In this document: piece after piece, positions 40,656-48,517 of the stretch
Layout: each line of letters starts with the position of its first letter
Position numbering within the stretch: the stretch's first letter is position 1
Assembly (NCBI RefSeq): GCF_011764445.1
Contig: NZ_BLPG01000002.1
Span: forward strand, 186,001-250,000
From: Phytohabitans rumicis
GTDB taxonomy: Bacteria > Actinomycetota > Actinomycetes > Mycobacteriales > Micromonosporaceae
Reading direction: 5' to 3'
Length of the DNA stretch: 64,000 nt
Position numbers and translations under genes: made by a program
The notes under the pieces: model-generated
Seen by the model: the letters and a program-made list of their open reading frames with translations, nothing else
Told to the model about the DNA's origin: nothing
The model's database searches: none

Positions 40656-43600
40656 CGTTCGGCCCGGCCAGCTCAACCTCGCCCGCGACAACGCGACGCT
40701 GGTGGCGGTCCAGCACGGTGACGTCTACGTCCACCAGCGGATCGGCACGCACCACATCGACGAACTGTCGTTCGACGCCGGCCCACCGGTGACCGACGAG
40801 CAGCCCAGCCGGCTGCTGAACGCCGGGAACCAGGTGGTCCGTTTCACCGGCCGGGAGCGGGAGATCGCCGACCTGGCCGCGTGGCGGGACGAGGCCGCGG
40901 CGGTCGCGGTCCGGCTCGTACACGGCGGGGCGGGCCAAGGAAAGACCCGCCTGGCGCACCGGTTCGCGGAGATGTCCCACGCCGCGGGCTGGATCACGCT
41001 GCGCGCCCGGCACAGCCGGGACGTCGCCGTCCGCCCGATCGAGGTGCAACACGACGAGGGTGCGCTCGCCGCGTACAGCCGGGTCCTGGTGCTGGTGGAC
41101 TACGCGGAGCGGTGGCCGACGTCCGACCTGCTGGCGCTCCTGCTCGACCGGCGGCTGCACGGCGGCCCGACGCTGCGCGTACTGCTGCTTGCCCGGCCGA
41201 TCGGCAACTGGTGGTACGCGCTGACCCACCGCCTGTCGGAGGCGCTCGGCGTGCGGGCGGACACCTCCGAGCTGACCCCGCTCGGCGCCACCCACGACGA
41301 CTCCCGGCACGTGTACCGCGTGGCCAGCTCGTGCTTCGCCGAGGCCCTCGGCGTGCGCGACCCCGGGCACCCGCCTGCTGAAGTCGAGGGCTCGGTGCTG
41401 ACCATCCACATGGCTGCGCTCGCCGGCGTACTGGCCACCCGGCAGGGCGACGTCCCGCCGACCGATCCCGGCGCCCTGTCGGCGTACCTGCTGGACCGCG
41501 AACGCAGCCACTGGCAGTCCATGTACGACAACGACCGGCGGATCCAGTCCACTCCGCGGGTGATGGGGCGGGCCGTCTACCTGGCCGCGCTCACCCGGTC
41601 GCTGGACTACGCGGCGGCCGTGGCCGCGCTCAAGGCGACCGCCGTCGCCGACGACGCCGGAGCCGCCGGGCAGGTGCTGGACGACCACGCCATGTGCTAC
41701 CCGCCGCACGACTCGACCACGGCGCTCGAACCGCTGTACCCGGATCGGCTGGCCGAAGACTTCGTGGCGCTCCAGACACCGGGGCACGCCGTCGACGGCT
41801 TCCGCGCCGACCCGTGGGCCAACGACGCGTTCGCCGCGCTGGTCGCCGCCAGCACGCGCAGCGCGGTCACCGCCCTGCCGCTCCTGGTCGAGACCGCACG
41901 GCGCTGGCCGCACCTGACCGAGCGCCAACTCCTGCCGCTGCTGCGCGAACGGCCGGACCTCGCCGTGCACGCCGGCGCACCCGCCCTGTCGGCCATCGCC
42001 GCCGCGCCGGCCATGCCGCTGGACGTACTGGAGGCGATCGAGTCCGCCCTGCCCACCGAGCCGAGCGGCGACCTGTACGCCGGCATCGCGGCGATCACCG
42101 AACGGCTGGCCACCGACCTGACCGGCCACACCGCGGACCCGCTGCGCGCGGCCCGGCTCTCCCAGAAGTTGGGCTGGCGCCTACTCGACGCCGGGCAGGT
42201 GCCCAAAGGCATCGCCCTGCTCACCCTGGCCGTCGACGCCGCCCGCCGCCTGGTCGCCGACGACCGGGCCGGCCACGCCGCGCAGCTGGAGCTCGCGCTG
42301 CGCAGCCTCGGCACGGCCCACATACGTGCCGAAGAGTGGGCGTCCGCGGTAACGGTGCTGTCCGAGGCGATCGGCCTCTGGACCGATCCCGGGGTACGGG
42401 CCGCGCCCGCGACCGCCGCGGTCGCCGGCTGCCTGGCCGACCTCAGCCTGGCGCTCTGGCACCAGGGCCACAACGCGTCGTCGTTGAAGACCCGCGGCCG
42501 GGCAATAACCCAGCTGCGCCAGCTGGTGGCGACCGCACCGCGGCACCGCCTCGCGCTGATCCGCGCGCTCATCCAGCAGGCCGACCAGTTGCGCCAGGGC
42601 GACCGCGGCCACGACTCCCTGGACGCGCTGGACGAGGCCGTCACGCTCCTGCGGGCGGTCGCCGCCGACCCCGACGCCGGACTCGAGTCGGACTTCGCCA
42701 CCACCCTGCTGGGCCGGGCCAAGACACTGCTGTCACTCGGCCGGCTCCCCGAGGCGGAGGCCGCCGTGGCCGGCGCCGTGAAGGTCTTCCGGCGGCTGGC
42801 GGCGGTGAACATCGCCTACGACGGCGACCTGGCCCGCGCGCTGCTGGTCGAGGCGGAGGTCCTGGGCCGGCTCGAACGCTGGCCGGACGCCATCGACACG
42901 CAGGACCAGGCGGCCGCGATCTACCGGCGGCTCGCCCGGATCAGCATGCCACGGCACGCCGTCGACCTGGCCCGCACGCTGGTCACCTTCGCCCGCCTCT
43001 GCCGCGACGCCGGGCATCGCCACGAGGACGCGCTGACCCGCCTCCGCGAGGCGATGACGATCCTGAAGGTCGGCCGGCTCGACCCCGCCGTACAGCAAAG
43101 GCTGACGGACGCCGCGCGGTGGATCGGCGCCGACCTGCTCGACGCGACCGGCCGGCACGACGAGGCCGACGACCTGCGGCGCTCGCCCCATCACTACTCG
43201 CCGCCGCCCCAGCCCTCGCAACGACGCCCACCGCGTCCGCCCGACACATCGCAGCGAGACCTGGCGCGTTCGATGGCCGGCAGCATTCACTACCTGGCCA
43301 GAGCCGAGCTCGAAAGGCTCGAGCCGCTCGACGCCGCCGCGGTGCTGGCCGCCCTCAAGGAGGTGCGGTTCTGGTGGCTCGAGGCGATCCTGCGCGGCTT
43401 GCATCGCGACCACGAACTGGAGGTGCTGCGCCTGCTGGTGCGGCACGAGGCGCACGACGTCGACACCGTGACGTGGCGGGTCGTCGCGAAGCGGCTGCTG
43501 ACCCTCTCGGCGCGTGAGGCCGCCGCGATTCTCAGCGACACCACGCCCGCTACCGCCGCGGCCATCCTGAACTACGACGACTGGAGCTGGAAGGCCCGCG

Positions 43601-43701
43601 CCGTACTTGCCCACCTGGACCACGCCGTGGAGATCACCCGCCGGCTCGGCTACGACCCGTACGCTGACCAGGCGAAAAAACGCCTCTGGGATCCGGGATA
43701 G
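40645..43701 (+). CDS. STAND (NLR-like) ATPase with TPR-like repeats
   Basis: 1018 residues. The N-terminal motif (9-31) matches the C-terminus of the upstream two-TM protein. A linker leads to RFTGREREIADLAAWRD, Walker A GGAGQGKT (94-101) and Walker B VLVLVDYAE (147-155), typical of STAND NTPases. Helical TPR-like repeats occupy about 480-860, with repeated alanine/leucine-rich helices. A Pro/Arg linker and a distinct helical C-terminal domain (about 880-1018) follow; I do not recognise the latter. No DNA-binding SARP domain is present, which argues against an AfsR-type regulator. ATG 40645 preferred; GTG 40627 possible. Its 3' end overlaps the opposite methyltransferase by 68 bases. Confidence 0.82.
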   Translation: MNDDVRPGQLNLARDNATLVAVQHGDVYVHQRIGTHHIDELSFDAGPPVTDEQPSRLLNAGNQVVRFTGREREIADLAAWRDEAAAVAVRLVHGGAGQGKTRLAHRFAEMSHAAGWITLRARHSRDVAVRPIEVQHDEGALAAYSRVLVLVDYAERWPTSDLLALLLDRRLHGGPTLRVLLLARPIGNWWYALTHRLSEALGVRADTSELTPLGATHDDSRHVYRVASSCFAEALGVRDPGHPPAEVEGSVLTIHMAALAGVLATRQGDVPPTDPGALSAYLLDRERSHWQSMYDNDRRIQSTPRVMGRAVYLAALTRSLDYAAAVAALKATAVADDAGAAGQVLDDHAMCYPPHDSTTALEPLYPDRLAEDFVALQTPGHAVDGFRADPWANDAFAALVAASTRSAVTALPLLVETARRWPHLTERQLLPLLRERPDLAVHAGAPALSAIAAAPAMPLDVLEAIESALPTEPSGDLYAGIAAITERLATDLTGHTADPLRAARLSQKLGWRLLDAGQVPKGIALLTLAVDAARRLVADDRAGHAAQLELALRSLGTAHIRAEEWASAVTVLSEAIGLWTDPGVRAAPATAAVAGCLADLSLALWHQGHNASSLKTRGRAITQLRQLVATAPRHRLALIRALIQQADQLRQGDRGHDSLDALDEAVTLLRAVAADPDAGLESDFATTLLGRAKTLLSLGRLPEAEAAVAGAVKVFRRLAAVNIAYDGDLARALLVEAEVLGRLERWPDAIDTQDQAAAIYRRLARISMPRHAVDLARTLVTFARLCRDAGHRHEDALTRLREAMTILKVGRLDPAVQQRLTDAARWIGADLLDATGRHDEADDLRRSPHHYSPPPQPSQRRPPRPPDTSQRDLARSMAGSIHYLARAELERLEPLDAAAVLAALKEVRFWWLEAILRGLHRDHELEVLRLLVRHEAHDVDTVTWRVVAKRLLTLSAREAAAILSDTTPATAAAILNYDDWSWKARAVLAHLDHAVEITRRLGYDPYADQAKKRLWDPG

Positions 43702-44380
43702 CCTCCCCCTCGACGGTGGCCGGGCCCTCGGCAGCGGACCGGCAGCTGATCTCCATGCCGTCTTCCACCGGGAAGGTGACGCTGACGTACCCGTTGGCGG
43801 GGTCGCGGACGTAGTCGAGGTAGTCGGCCATGGCGGGGAGTTCGATGTCGTCGGCCACGACCAGCGCGCCCGACTCGAGCCGTGGTTCGAGCAGGCGAAG
43901 TACCGGTAGGCATTGATCCTTCCAACCATCCAGCAGCACCACGCCAATGGGTCCCGGGATGTCGGCCAGGGTGTCCAGGGCGTCACCGGCCAGGATGGTC
44001 ACCCGGTCACCCAGGCCGGCCTCGTCGAGGTTGGCTCGCACGGCCGTGACCTTGGCCGGGTTCAACTCGGTGCCGAACACCCGGCCGGCGCCGTTGTCGG
44101 CGATCGCGGCGGCGAGGTACACGGTGGAGATCCCGAACGAGGTGCCGAACTCCACCACCGTCGTCGGGCGGCTGGCGCGCACGAGTGTGTAGAGCAGTTC
44201 GCCTCCCCGCGCGGAGATCGGTAGGTAGAAGGTCTGCAGCGCGTCGGCCCGCTGCCGTGCGGTGGCAGAGGTGGACGACCCAGAGATCGGCGGAGGTGGC
44301 TGCTCGTCGTCATTCGCCGCGGCGGCGAACAGCCGGTCGAGCACGGTACGGACCGATGGACTGTGCAGTGTCGTGGCCAT
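43634..44380 (-). CDS. Class I SAM-dependent O-methyltransferase
   Basis: 248 residues. It matches the small-molecule O-methyltransferase family: SAM site TTVVEFGTSFGISTVYLAAAI, FGTELNPAKV, the metal/substrate region LLDGWKDQCLPVLRLLEP and VVADDIELPAMADYLDYVRD. The family normally ends near GMEISCR; the last 25 residues or so run into the opposite STAND gene. ATG at 44378-44380, divergent from a TetR gene across a clear operator. Confidence 0.85.
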   Translation of the reverse strand: MATTLHSPSVRTVLDRLFAAAANDDEQPPPPISGSSTSATARQRADALQTFYLPISARGGELLYTLVRASRPTTVVEFGTSFGISTVYLAAAIADNGAGRVFGTELNPAKVTAVRANLDEAGLGDRVTILAGDALDTLADIPGPIGVVLLDGWKDQCLPVLRLLEPRLESGALVVADDIELPAMADYLDYVRDPANGYVSVTFPVEDGMEISCRSAAEGPATVEGEAIPDPRGVFSPGQRTGRSRAGG

Positions 44381-44390
44381 GCCGGCTAGA

Positions 44391-44417
44391 CTAGACGCGA
44401 CGTTGCGTTGTGTCTAG
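44391..44417. promoter_or_regulatory. TetR operator candidate
   Basis: CTAGACGCGAC-GTTGC-GTTGTGTCTAG: 11-base arms pairing at nine positions, in the 69-bp gap between the divergent methyltransferase and TetR genes. It probably controls both. Confidence 0.65.
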
Positions 44418-44449
44418 CGTTCGGTACGCTCGCTCAGCGAAGGAGGGCA

Positions 44450-45064
44450 ATGACCGAGCACCACGGAAACCGGTACGGGCGCAGCGAACGAGCTCGGCAG
44501 GCGGTCCTGGAGGCCGCCGATGACCTGCTGGTCGAACGCGGGTTCGCCGGCGTGACGATCGAGGGCATCGCGGCGCGAGCCGGCGTGGCGAAACAGACCA
44601 TCTACCGCTGGTGGCCCTCCAAGGTCGACATCCTGATGGATGCCTTCATCGACGACATGGCGCAGCATCTGACCCCGCCCGACCACGGCGATCTGGGACT
44701 CGACCTGCGCACCCACCTGAGTAAGCTCGCCGATTTCCTGACCCGATCGGACGCGGGTGCCGTCTTCCGGGCACTCGTCGGGCAGGCGCAGCACGACCCG
44801 GACCTGGCGATCCGACTACGCGCCGACTACCTCGGCCAGCAGCGCGAGCGCGATCGTCTCCCCCTGTCACGAGCCGTCGAGCGTGGCGAGCTACCCCCGG
44901 ACACCGACCTCGATCTCGCGATCGACCAACTCGTCGGTCCCATCCACTACCGCGTCCTGGTCACCGGCGAACCCGTGCCCCGCCATGTCACCGACGCTCT
45001 CGTGCACCATTTCCTCGTCCAGCATCAGCCGGTCGCACCCTCCCAGCCGTCTCGTCAGCGCTGA
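44450..45064 (+). CDS. TetR-family regulator
   Basis: 204 residues. HTH: ARQAVLEAADDLLVERGFAGVTIEGIAARAGVAKQTIYRWWPSKVDIL. The C-terminal domain fits the TetR_C_16-like group. ATG at 44450 follows AGGAGGG. Likely represses the divergent methyltransferase and itself. Ends overlap the convergent NTF2-like gene by ten bases. Confidence 0.92.
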   Translation: MTEHHGNRYGRSERARQAVLEAADDLLVERGFAGVTIEGIAARAGVAKQTIYRWWPSKVDILMDAFIDDMAQHLTPPDHGDLGLDLRTHLSKLADFLTRSDAGAVFRALVGQAQHDPDLAIRLRADYLGQQRERDRLPLSRAVERGELPPDTDLDLAIDQLVGPIHYRVLVTGEPVPRHVTDALVHHFLVQHQPVAPSQPSRQR

Positions 45065-45444
45065 TCCGATTCCCACCACACCAGGTTGGCGGCAGCGTGG
45101 GCAACCGGCTCGATGGTCTCCCATCCCTCGGCGATCAGCTCGTCGTGGATCCGCCAGATGTCGACGACCACAATCTCCGGTCCCGCGTCGGGAAGCCAGC
45201 GCCGCGAGTGCACCACGACGTGATCACCGTCGGCCAGCATGTGAAGGATCTCAACCTGCATGCCGGCGATCGGTGCCAAGGCGGCGCTGACGGCGGCGAG
45301 CCATTGCGCCTTGGTTGATGTGGTCGAATCTGGCCGGTGGTGGACGAAGTCATCGCTGAGGAACTGGGCGAGCACCTCGACGTCGCCCGTCTCGATCAGT
45401 CCTGCCAGCGCCCGTTGAACGATGCTCTTGTTCTCGGTGGTCAT
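45055..45444 (-). CDS. SnoaL/NTF2-like ester-cyclase family protein
   Basis: 129 residues. NKSIVQRALAGLIETGDVEVLAQFLSDDFVHHRPDS and GDHVVVHSRRWLPDAG with DIWRIHDELIAEGWETIEP are characteristic of SnoaL-like polyketide cyclase/ester cyclase proteins. Substrate unknown. ATG at 45442-45444 fits the family; an ATG at 45493-45495 is possible. Confidence 0.82.
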   Translation of the reverse strand: MTTENKSIVQRALAGLIETGDVEVLAQFLSDDFVHHRPDSTTSTKAQWLAAVSAALAPIAGMQVEILHMLADGDHVVVHSRRWLPDAGPEIVVVDIWRIHDELIAEGWETIEPVAHAAANLVWWESDQR

Positions 45445-45524
45445 GGACGCAGTGTTTCCGGGACCGCTTGGATTGTCGATGAAATGCGATTTCATGGCGA
45501 CCCGCGCGGCGCTGAGTACGCTTC

Positions 45525-46292
45525 ATGATCGTGTACATGATCGGGGAACTCTTGCGCCAGTGGCGGCAGCGCCGGGGGCTCAGCCAACTGGACCTGGCGA
45601 TTGCGGCGGATGTCTCGGCTCGTCACGTCAGCCTGGTCGAAACCGGGAAATCCAAGCCGAGCGCCGAGATGGTCCTCCGACTCGCGGATCAGCTCCATGT
45701 GCCGCTGCGTGACCGCAACCGGCTCTTGCTCGCCGCCGGCTTCGCACCGCGATACGCGGAGCGTTCGCTGGACGACGGCGCGCTGTCGGCGGCCCGCGAC
45801 GCGGTCCGCAGGGTGCTCCACGCGCACGAGCCGTATCCGGCGCTGGTCTTCGATCGCAGGTGGAACATCGTGATGACCAACCGCGCGGTCGACCCGTTCT
45901 TCGCACAGGTGGCTCCCGACCTGCTGCAGCCGCCGGTCAACCTGCTGCGGCTCGGACTGGACCCGCGCGGGTTCGCTCGCATGGTCGTCAACCTGGCCGA
46001 CGTGCGCGCGATGTTCCGCGCCCGGATCACACGCCAACTCGCGACAGCTCCCGACCCTGAGCTCACCGCGATTTACGAGGAACTGCTCATGCCCGAACCC
46101 GACCTCGCGGCAAGTCAAAGCGTCGAATCGGACGTCGTGATTCCGATGATCGTTCGCGTCGGCGGGCGAGAACTACGGCTGTTCTCGACCATCACCACCT
46201 TCGGCACCCCGATGGACATCACCCTCGACGAGATCGGGATCGAGTCGTACTATCCCGCGGACGCGGAAAGCGCCGCTTACTTCACGCGGTAG
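45525..46292 (+). CDS. XRE-family regulator with MmyB-like C-terminus
   Basis: 255 residues. HTH_31: LLRQWRQRRGLSQLDLAIAADVSARHVSLVETGKSKPS. The C-terminal PAS-like MmyB domain is seen in PYPALVFDRRWNIVMTNRAVDPFF and FSTITTFGTPMDITLDEIGIESYYPAD. Such regulators bind fatty acids or control stress genes in known cases. ATG 45525 or 45537. Divergent from the NTF2-like gene, a possible target. Confidence 0.88.
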   Translation: MIVYMIGELLRQWRQRRGLSQLDLAIAADVSARHVSLVETGKSKPSAEMVLRLADQLHVPLRDRNRLLLAAGFAPRYAERSLDDGALSAARDAVRRVLHAHEPYPALVFDRRWNIVMTNRAVDPFFAQVAPDLLQPPVNLLRLGLDPRGFARMVVNLADVRAMFRARITRQLATAPDPELTAIYEELLMPEPDLAASQSVESDVVIPMIVRVGGRELRLFSTITTFGTPMDITLDEIGIESYYPADAESAAYFTR

Positions 46293-46324
46293 CTTGCCTG
46301 CGCCGATGATGATTGAGATCAGCG

Positions 46325-46843
46325 TCAACTCTTGACGGCCTCTGCGATCTGCAGGGCGGCCTGGGCGGGCGTGAGGTGCGTGGTGTCGACGACCTCGGCC
46401 TCGCGATGTAGCCACGTGCGAGCCGCCTCGGCGTAGGGCTCAAGGTATTTGAGGCGGAACGGGGAAGGGACGGGGTGTTCCCCCTCGATACGCCCGCGGA
46501 GGGTGTCTTGGTCGGCGTGGAGGACGAAGTGCCTTACCGGGATGGCATGTTGGGCGAGGCCCGTGCTGATCTCGCGCCAGTACTGCTCGACCAGGACCGT
46601 CATGGGCATCACCAGAGTGCCGCCGGTGTAGTCGAGTACGCGGCGGGCGGTCTCGACGACGAGCTGACGCCACGGCGGCCAGTGCTGGAAGTTGTCCGTC
46701 TCGGGCAGCCCCGGTGTGATGTCCATGAGTGTCTCGCCGACCTTCTCGGCGTCGAACACCCGTGAATCCGGGATCAGTTGCTGCACGATGGCACTGGTCG
46801 TCGTCTTGCCTGCGCCGTGCGTGCCATTGACCCATACGATCAT
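46325..46843 (-). CDS. TmrB-like P-loop ATPase (tunicamycin-resistance family)
   Basis: 172 residues. MIVWVNGTHGAGKTTTSAIV is the Walker A start of TmrB-like proteins; RVFDAEKVGETL, NFQHWPPWRQLVVET and GGTLVMPMTVLVEQYWREI follow the same order as Bacillus TmrB. TmrB binds tunicamycin at the membrane and confers resistance; whether this homologue does is untested. ATG at 46841-46843. An upstream frame is open but not coding-like. Confidence 0.75.
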   Translation of the reverse strand: MIVWVNGTHGAGKTTTSAIVQQLIPDSRVFDAEKVGETLMDITPGLPETDNFQHWPPWRQLVVETARRVLDYTGGTLVMPMTVLVEQYWREISTGLAQHAIPVRHFVLHADQDTLRGRIEGEHPVPSPFRLKYLEPYAEAARTWLHREAEVVDTTHLTPAQAALQIAEAVKS

Positions 46844-46854
46844 GGGACCCGACG

Positions 46855-47177
46855 CTAGCGCGGCGCGGTGTCGGGCCACGGTAGCGCCGCGGCTCCCCCA
46901 CTGGATTTGGCTTGGGCCGGCGGGGTTCTCGGACTCCGGCACCCGGCGGTAGCGGCGGGCCTGCCCCGCGCGACGCGATAGCGCGCCAGTTGCGGGCGCG
47001 GAGCACCGCCCGGACGACCAAACCGAGCCACGCCAGCACGATCACGAAGCTCATCACCACGCCGATCGACGCATGCCCGAACGCGGCGGCGACCACAGTG
47101 GGAGCCACCACAACGGTGATCCACACGGTGAGCACCATCCACCCCGTACGGTCCCGGCGAACGGTACGGCGGCGCAT
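46855..47177 (-). CDS. Small two-TM membrane protein, 3' end uncertain
   Basis: From ATG 47175-47177: a basic N-terminus (MRRRTVRRDRTG) and two TM segments (WMVLTVWITVVVAPTVVAAAFG and IGVVMSFVIVLAWLGLVVRAVL), then a basic tail. The frame runs on through the TmrB-like gene without a stop. A stop at 46855 exists in the next frame and would require one missing base. The family is not recognised. The TM part is credible; the end given is a guess. Confidence 0.4.
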
Positions 47178-47338
47178 CCCACCATGGTGCGCCCGTCGAC
47201 GACGCCCCGACAAGGCGGCGCGGCTGGCGGATGGCAAGGAAACGGCATACCGGACGGGGGAGGCTACGACGTCCTCGGTACACCAACGTCCACGACGAAG
47301 GAGAGCCGGTCGGTGCCAGCTTGTTCAGGGAGTGTTCA

Positions 47339-48466
47339 ATGCGAAGTCTGATCACCAGACGTGCCGTCATCGCGTCGACTGCCGCCGCCTTACTTGGCGG
47401 CGCGTTGGCCATGCCGCAGGTCGTACACGCCGCCCCCACCCCGCTCACCGAGGCGTCCGCCGTGCGCGCGCTGGCCGCCGAGTTCGGCGACGACCGCACC
47501 GCCGGCGTCTACCGGAACGAGACCGGCCGGCTGGTCATCGCCGTCACCGACCAGGCGACAGCTCAGGCCGTCCGCGCCGCGGGCGGCGTCGCGGAGGTCG
47601 TGAAGTACAGCACGGCCGCCCTGGCCTCGATTCACACGACCTTCGACGAGCGGGTCGCCGACGTCGGGCCGATCCCCAACACGTCGTGGGGTGTCGACCC
47701 GAGCAGCAACCAGGTCGTCATCGACATCTTCGACGGGGTGTCCGCCGCCGACGAGAAGCGGCTCAGGGAACTCGCCGCGGGCTACGGCGACGCGGCGCGC
47801 ATCGAGGAGCTTCCTGGCACCCTCCAGGCGGCGGCCGATATCGAGACCCGAGGCGGCATCGGTATCTACCCGAAGGACGGTGTCGGTTACTGCACTCTCG
47901 GGTTCAACGTCCGGAACTCCGCCGGGCAGAAGTACTTCGTCACCGCCGGGCACTGCGCGAACACCGCCGACGACCGGTGGTGGAACAGATTGAACGGGGA
48001 ACACTACCTCGGCAAGCGCATTTGGTGGGACTACGGCGGCATCGACAAGGACTACGCCGTCATGGAGTACAAGGGCCCGGAAGCCGTCGGTCCGCCCGTT
48101 GTCGCCTACGGGGCCGTCACCGCCTTCGGCAAGGACTACGAGATCATCGATTCCCGCTATCCCACCGACACGGATTCCGTGATGCGTGCCGGCGCGCATA
48201 GCGGCGATCTGGTCGGAGAAGTGCTTTCGCCGAGCGTTACCGTGACCTACATCGACGGCACCACGCTGAAGAACATGATCAAGACCTCGCTTTGTGTCAT
48301 GGACGGTGACAGCGGCGGTCCTATGTGGAACGGCGTCGAAGCCCTCGGCATCACGTCCGGTGGCAACCGGATCGATGAGGAGTGCCGCAGTTCGACAAAC
48401 GACCGTGTGTCCTACTACCAGCCGGTGCACTGGGTGCTGGTCCACCATGGCCTGCACGCCTTCTAG
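47339..48466 (+). CDS. Secreted S1-family serine protease with propeptide
   Basis: 375 residues. Signal peptide 1-31 (ends VVHAA), a pro-region (about 32-175) resembling alpha-lytic protease propeptides, and a chymotrypsin-fold domain. The catalytic triad is His in FVTAGHC, Asp in DKDYAVMEY and Ser in MDGDSGGPMW. Cys pairs suit export. ATG at 47339 follows GGGAG. Broad-specificity extracellular proteolysis is the likely role. Confidence 0.9.
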   Translation: MRSLITRRAVIASTAAALLGGALAMPQVVHAAPTPLTEASAVRALAAEFGDDRTAGVYRNETGRLVIAVTDQATAQAVRAAGGVAEVVKYSTAALASIHTTFDERVADVGPIPNTSWGVDPSSNQVVIDIFDGVSAADEKRLRELAAGYGDAARIEELPGTLQAAADIETRGGIGIYPKDGVGYCTLGFNVRNSAGQKYFVTAGHCANTADDRWWNRLNGEHYLGKRIWWDYGGIDKDYAVMEYKGPEAVGPPVVAYGAVTAFGKDYEIIDSRYPTDTDSVMRAGAHSGDLVGEVLSPSVTVTYIDGTTLKNMIKTSLCVMDGDSGGPMWNGVEALGITSGGNRIDEECRSSTNDRVSYYQPVHWVLVHHGLHAF

Positions 48467-48477
48467 GTGACTGACGG

Positions 48478-48512
48478 CCTCCGCCGGGTCGCCTTGGCCG
48501 ACCCGGCGGAGG
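48478..48512. terminator. Bidirectional hairpin terminator
   Basis: CCTCCGCCGGGTCG and its exact complement (14 bp) around loop CCTTGGC, between the convergent S1 protease (ends 48466) and Hsp70-like gene (ends 48518). Confidence 0.78.
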
Positions 48513-48517
48513 TCCTC

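Noticed and set aside
40645-43701. AfsR/SARP-type transcriptional activator
   Set aside because: The protein has the STAND ATPase and repeats but no N-terminal winged-helix or BTAD region.
45524-45544. CATGATCG direct repeat as operator of the XRE gene
   Set aside because: It overlaps the two alternative start codons and is explained by repeated Met-Ile codons; evidence is too thin.
46440-46854. Continuation of the small membrane protein through the TmrB-like gene
   Set aside because: The frame is open only because the opposite frame codes for TmrB; the residues are Arg/His/Pro-rich shadow sequence.
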